From: an uncultured Clostridia bacterium
GTDB taxonomy: Bacteria > Bacillota > Clostridia > Oscillospirales > Acutalibacteraceae
DNA length: 41,646 nt
Reading direction: 5' to 3'
Assembly: GCA_947631705.1 (NCBI GenBank)
Contig: CANRMJ010000011.1
Span: 1 to 41,646 of the forward strand
In this document: one piece after another, positions 41,318 through 41,646 of the stretch
Layout: each line of letters starts with the position of its first letter
Position numbering within the stretch: the first letter of the stretch is position 1
Made by a program: the position numbers and the translations under genes
Notes under the pieces: model-generated
The model's database searches: none
The model's input: the letters and a program-made list of their open reading frames with translations, nothing else
What the model was told of the DNA's origin: nothing

Positions 41318-41646
41318 GATTAAAATGATTTTTTTGGTCGTTTTTTTGCATAATTTTGCAAAAAAAATTGAAAAACATTGAAATGTGCTTTAGAATAATA
41401 ATTGTAAAAAATAAATATCTCTTTTTTCAACAATTCAATCCTAAACGGATTTTTATTATAAAATTATCAAAAAACTTTGCAAGCCGAAAAGTGAGCAAAA
41501 CGAGGCGCAATAGTTTATGGGGGTGTTCCGCCGAGGTGTTTTTACAGTTAAATTAAATTTCAAAAAAATAAATTAAAACCTGCTAAGTAAAGTCAATAGG
41601 TAAATTAAAGAAAAACAGATAAAAAAGAGTATAACAAATAAAGCCG
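41318..41646 (+). other. AT-rich gene-free tail, possible structured RNA at its end
   Basis: About 330 bp with no convincing gene. There is an A/T palindrome near 41342-41367 (TTTTTTGCA / TGCAAAAAAA). From about 41490 the base composition changes: GAGGCGC (41502-41508) and CCGCCGAGG (41528-41536) recall the conserved GAGGcGC and cGCCGAAG blocks of lysine riboswitches. The intervening P2 stem with its AGUA is not evident. The window ends before any gene that such an element would control. Confidence 0.25.

Noticed and set aside
41356..41556. 66-codon plus-strand ORF
   Set aside because: TTG start without ribosome site, lysine/asparagine-rich chance composition in AT-rich DNA, and overlap with the possible structured RNA.
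1..41646. CRISPR array, prophage or insertion sequence
   Set aside because: No regularly spaced direct repeats, cas, integrase, transposase or phage structural genes are visible; the only mobile-like DNA is the small palindromes.

Overview
The window looks like chromosomal DNA of a strictly fermentative Gram-positive Clostridia, probably a gut Oscillospiraceae/Ruminococcaceae-like bacterium. This is inferred from strong AAGGAGG-type ribosome binding sites (often 10-12 nt from the start), sigma-A-like promoters, a 4Fe-4S-type PurF, a split glutamate-synthase cluster, many AraC regulators and many glycoside hydrolases (GHs) without signal peptides. No phage, plasmid, transposase or CRISPR genes are visible.

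Layout. (1) 1-3.2 kb: the end of a split glutamate synthase cluster (FAD oxidoreductase tail and GXGXG subunit), then purF and tRNA-Ser(GGA) with a strong terminator. (2) 3.2-6 kb: an AraC regulator, a cytosolic GH20 hexosaminidase and a start-less gene remnant. (3) 6-7.4 kb, minus strand: an ECF sigma factor with a membrane anti-sigma/sensor gene that appears frameshifted. (4) 7.6-16 kb: an AraC regulator divergent from a complete L-fucose operon: fuculose-P aldolase, fucose mutarotase, FGGY kinase of rhamnulokinase type, L-fucose isomerase, GPH symporter and a metallophosphoesterase. (5) 16-21.7 kb, minus strand: thioredoxin followed in frame by a dead thioredoxin reductase tail, then a DUF5107-TPR protein translationally coupled to a GH2 enzyme. 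(6) 21.8-27.6 kb: AraC regulator, prolyl-tRNA synthetase, sugar O-acetyltransferase and a divergent GH95-type alpha-L-fucosidase. (7) 27.6-31.5 kb: two MFS transporters around an anchored endonuclease/exonuclease/phosphatase-family protein. (8) 31.7-37.1 kb: GH31 glycosidase co-directional with an OmpR-type two-component system, then a four-repeat PepSY protein with its own promoter. (9) 37.2-41.6 kb: a second GH2 enzyme on the minus strand, then a membrane protein overlapping a condensation-like acyltransferase, and an AT-rich tail with a possible structured RNA.

How it fits together. GH95 would release L-fucose, which the fucI/kinase/fucA operon converts to dihydroxyacetone phosphate and lactaldehyde. 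GH20, two GH2 enzymes, GH31 and the acetyltransferase suggest intracellular processing of imported short glycans, from host mucin or plant hemicellulose. Every GH here lacks a signal peptide, and the only transporters visible are MFS/GPH carriers, so the substrates should be small oligosaccharides.

The most unusual observation is a 47-bp palindrome present twice. One copy lies inside the reading frame of the DUF5107-TPR gene. Removing 45 bp together with one copy of a flanking TA restores a continuous frame and what I recall as the family's usual local sequence. This resembles an in-frame, TA-targeting miniature palindromic element, comparable in concept to Rickettsia palindromic elements. 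Related TAAGCAAC-ended hairpins occur elsewhere in the window.
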